Assembly (NCBI RefSeq): GCF_000423865.1 | Contig: NZ_AUIU01000011.1 | Span: forward strand, 124,001 to 188,000 | From: Thermodesulfovibrio thiophilus DSM 17215 | Lineage (GTDB): Bacteria; Nitrospirota; Thermodesulfovibrionia; Thermodesulfovibrionales; Thermodesulfovibrionaceae | Length of the DNA stretch: 64,000 nucleotides | Direction of reading: 5' to 3' | In this document: positions 61,946 through 64,000 of the stretch, piece by piece | Layout: each line of letters opens with the position of its first letter | Numbering within the stretch: the stretch's first letter is position 1 | Notes under the pieces: generated by a model | What the model saw: only the letters and a program-made list of their open reading frames with translations | Told to the model about the DNA's origin: nothing | Database searches by the model: none | Made by a program: the position numbers and the translations under genes

Positions 61946-62518
61946 ATGCTTGATTTTATAAAAGGTAAGATTATTGCTGTTAAATTAGACAGGGTTATTG
62001 TTCAAACAGGCGGATTTGGTTATTCAATAAAAATACCGCTTAGAGTTTCCAGAGATATTAATACAGATGATGAAATTCTGCTTTATACTTCGCTGGTTTT
62101 AAAAGAAGAATCCATAAATATTTATGGTTTTTTAGAGACATCAGAAAGACATCTTTTTGAGGAATTAATAAAAATTTCTGGAATTGGTCCTACAACAGCA
62201 ATGAATATTCTTTCAGCCTATGACAGGGGAACTCTTTATAAGATAGTTGAAGAGGAAGATATAAAATCACTCAGTAAAATTCCAGGAATTGGGAAGAAGA
62301 CGGCTCAAAGGATTTTTCTTGAACTAAAAGGTGTTTTGCCTTCTTTAGATTATGAGAAAGACCTAAAATATGAAGATATCCTCTCTGCCCTTATTAATCT
62401 TGGTTACAAAAGAACGGATGCAAAGGAAGTTTTAGAAAAAATTTATCAAAAAGATAAAACTGAGGAAACAATAATCAGAGAGGCCTTGAGCATTCTTTCG
62501 GGTAAAGATGGAAAATAA
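61946..62518 (+). CDS. ruvA: Holliday junction branch migration protein RuvA
   Basis: Tetrameric junction-binding protein. It has an OB-fold N-terminus ([28 protein letters not shown]). Two helix-hairpin-helix motifs ([14 protein letters not shown] and [17 protein letters not shown]) follow, and a C-terminal RuvB-binding domain ([21 protein letters not shown]). 190 residues. The end overlaps ruvB by 11 nt. Confidence 0.96.
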   Translation: MLDFIKGKIIAVKLDRVIVQTGGFGYSIKIPLRVSRDINTDDEILLYTSLVLKEESINIYGFLETSERHLFEELIKISGIGPTTAMNILSAYDRGTLYKIVEEEDIKSLSKIPGIGKKTAQRIFLELKGVLPSLDYEKDLKYEDILSALINLGYKRTDAKEVLEKIYQKDKTEETIIREALSILSGKDGK

Positions 62519-63485
62519 TGAAATTTTAGATATAACCCTAAGGCCTAGAAGTTTAAGAGAATTTATAGGGCAGAAAAAAATTAAAGAGAATATTGAAGTT
62601 TTTATAAAAGCAGCACTTATCAGACAGGAACCTCTTGACCATGTTCTTTTCTGTGGGCCACCAGGGCTTGGAAAAACAACTCTTGCAACAGTTATAGCCA
62701 ATGAATTAGGCGTTAATATAAAGAGTACATCAGGCCCTGTTTTAGAAAGAGCAGGTGACGTTGCAGCAATTTTAACAAATCTCTCAGATAGAGATATTCT
62801 TTTTATTGATGAAATTCACAGACTTCCAAGAGTGGTTGAAGAGATTTTATATCCTGCAATGGAGGATTTTACACTTGATATAATAGTTGGGCAGGGACCT
62901 TCCGCCCGATCTATCAAGATTAATCTGCCAAGATTTACTCTTATTGGTGCTACAACAAGAACAGGTTTGATTACATCGCCTCTTAGAGATAGATTTGGAG
63001 TTGTGTTCAGACTGGAGTTTTACAATCCAGATGAACTCAAAGAAATAGTATCAAGATCATCAAAAATACTCGGGATTTCTATAAACGACGATGCAGCTAT
63101 GGAGATTGCGAGAAAGTCTCGTGGTACACCAAGAATTGCAAACAGATTGCTTAAAAGAATTAGAGATTTTGCTCAGGTAAAGGATAAAGATACAATAGAC
63201 CTGAATACAGCCAGGGGAGCCTTATTTGCTATGGATGTTGATGATTATGGTCTTGATGAAATGGACAGAAAAATTCTTCTCACAATTATTGAAAAATTCA
63301 ATGGTGGTCCTGCAGGTATTGACTCAATAGCAGCATCATTAAGGGAAGATAAAGATACAATTGAAGATGTCTATGAGCCATATCTTATGCAGGAGGGCTT
63401 TATTGAAAGAACAGCAAGAGGCAGGGTGGCAACACGACTTGCTTATGAGGTTTTAAAAAAGAAAAGCCCTGAGAGGTTGTTTTAG
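62508..63485 (+). CDS. ruvB: Holliday junction branch migration ATPase RuvB
   Basis: AAA+ motor of the RuvAB complex. It shows [22 protein letters not shown], Walker [16 protein letters not shown], Walker [31 protein letters not shown] (sensor 1/Arg finger) and the winged-helix end [20 protein letters not shown]. 325 residues. Together with ruvC and ruvA it gives the full resolvasome in order C-A-B. Confidence 0.97.
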   Translation: MENNEILDITLRPRSLREFIGQKKIKENIEVFIKAALIRQEPLDHVLFCGPPGLGKTTLATVIANELGVNIKSTSGPVLERAGDVAAILTNLSDRDILFIDEIHRLPRVVEEILYPAMEDFTLDIIVGQGPSARSIKINLPRFTLIGATTRTGLITSPLRDRFGVVFRLEFYNPDELKEIVSRSSKILGISINDDAAMEIARKSRGTPRIANRLLKRIRDFAQVKDKDTIDLNTARGALFAMDVDDYGLDEMDRKILLTIIEKFNGGPAGIDSIAASLREDKDTIEDVYEPYLMQEGFIERTARGRVATRLAYEVLKKKSPERLF

Positions 63486-63486
63486 A

Positions 63487-64000
63487 ATGCAAATACTGCT
63501 TCATGCCTGTTGCAGTAACTGTGCAATCTATCCAGTTGAAGTTCTTAAAAATAAAGGGTTTGAGATAATTCTTTTCTGGTATAATCCCAATATTCATCCA
63601 TTTAGTGAATATAAATTGAGACTTGAGTCTCTGAAAAAGTTTCAGCAATTAGCAAATATCAATGCTATATATGACGAAGATTACAGAGAATTTTATAAAT
63701 TTCTACGAATAATTGTCGGAAGGGAAAAAGAAAGATGCCTGGTATGTTATAAAATGAGACTTGAAAAGACTGCTGAACAGGCAAAACAGCTCAGTATTGA
63801 GAGTTTTACGACCACTTTACTGGTAAGTCCTTATCAGAATTTTGATAAAATAGTAGAAATAGGTAGTGAGACTGGTAAATATTTCGGGATTAATTTCATT
63901 GTTGAGGACTTCAGAGAAGGCTTTAGAAAATCGATGTTCTCAGCAAAACAACTTAACCTTTACAGACAGAAATACTGCGGATGTATATATTCAGAAGCTG
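63487..64000 (+). CDS. queH: Epoxyqueuosine reductase QueH (3' end missing)
   Basis: Last step of queuosine synthesis, the reduction of epoxyqueuosine in tRNA, by the DUF208 (non-B12) enzyme. The frame opens at the ATG at 63487, 1 nt after ruvB, and is cut by the right edge after 171 codons. The adjacent Cys pair is in LLHACCSNCAIYPVEVL. The ERCLVCYKMRLEKTAE block and the later KYCGCIYSE are the other family cysteines. All expected metal-binding Cys motifs are already visible before the cut. Confidence 0.92.
   Translation, partial: MQILLHACCSNCAIYPVEVLKNKGFEIILFWYNPNIHPFSEYKLRLESLKKFQQLANINAIYDEDYREFYKFLRIIVGREKERCLVCYKMRLEKTAEQAKQLSIESFTTTLLVSPYQNFDKIVEIGSETGKYFGINFIVEDFREGFRKSMFSAKQLNLYRQKYCGCIYSEA

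Noticed and set aside
1-64000. CRISPR arrays, insertion sequences or prophage genes
   Set aside because: No regularly spaced repeats, transposase motifs or phage structural genes were found in a read through both strands.

Overview
The window is a gene-dense, AT-rich piece of a bacterial chromosome. About 70 protein genes sit mostly in short operons on both strands, with many 1-4 bp overlaps. I see no rRNA, CRISPR array, insertion sequence or prophage. The gene set suggests an anaerobic, probably thermophilic bacterium: TrmI tRNA m1A58 methyltransferase, a ferredoxin-thioredoxin-reductase-like protein, FdhD, a TorD-type chaperone, a TSUP anion carrier, several Fe-S or radical-SAM proteins, and the Gram-negative type genes lspA and gmhA. 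My best guess is a Thermodesulfovibrio-like member of Nitrospirota. That is inference from gene content and base composition, not a database match.

Layout. 1-4.6 kb (minus): a GTG-started SurA_N/PpiD-like protein, then cdaA-cdaR-glmM (cyclic di-AMP synthesis and amino-sugar mutase) and a comEC cut by the window edge. 4.7-6.9 kb (minus): tRNA-Gly, trmI and a radical-SAM protein in line. 7-17.2 kb (plus): a diguanylate cyclase, a glycine-zipper envelope protein, pyrE, a YkgJ protein, yebC, a DUF502 protein, glmU-glmS, a UvrD helicase, gatC and panD. With glmM the window carries the whole UDP-GlcNAc route. 17.2-21.2 kb: bioD, a hypothetical plus a YrfG-like nucleotidase, then a minus-strand redox/replication cluster (FTR-like, glutaredoxin, DciA, rpmB). 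21.3-25.7 kb (plus): infB-rbfA-nrnA-parA. 25.8-29.7 kb (minus): hemL, torD-like, atpZ, atpI, a 47-residue membrane protein not picked up by a standard length cutoff, and pgi. 29.8-32.7 kb: a response regulator converging on a large sensor kinase. 33-37.3 kb: loosely packed single genes (permease, secreted protein, tRNA-Met, 14-TM exporter, nucleotidyltransferase). 37.4-45.5 kb (plus): a radical-SAM/DUF2344 fusion, RNase G, a GlcF/LutA-like Fe-S protein, a YkgJ protein, a transaldolase-type aldolase and HtrA. 45.5-50.3 kb: a YkgJ-like protein, fdhD, a HesB-like protein, hemB, uvrB. 50.4-55 kb (minus): a sigma-54 activator followed by a sigma-54-promoted TSUP / membrane protein / UspA operon ended by a strong hairpin. 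55.2-64 kb (plus): ileS-lspA-tsaE-nadK-udg4-HIT-gmhA-ruvC-ruvA-ruvB and a queH cut by the edge.

The most unusual signals are: a near-consensus -24/-12 promoter next to its likely activator gene; a recurring arrangement in which a -10 box lies 6-8 nt before an ATG with no Shine-Dalgarno sequence, implying leaderless mRNAs; a tRNA that opens a tRNA-modification operon; and an FTR variant paired with a glutaredoxin.
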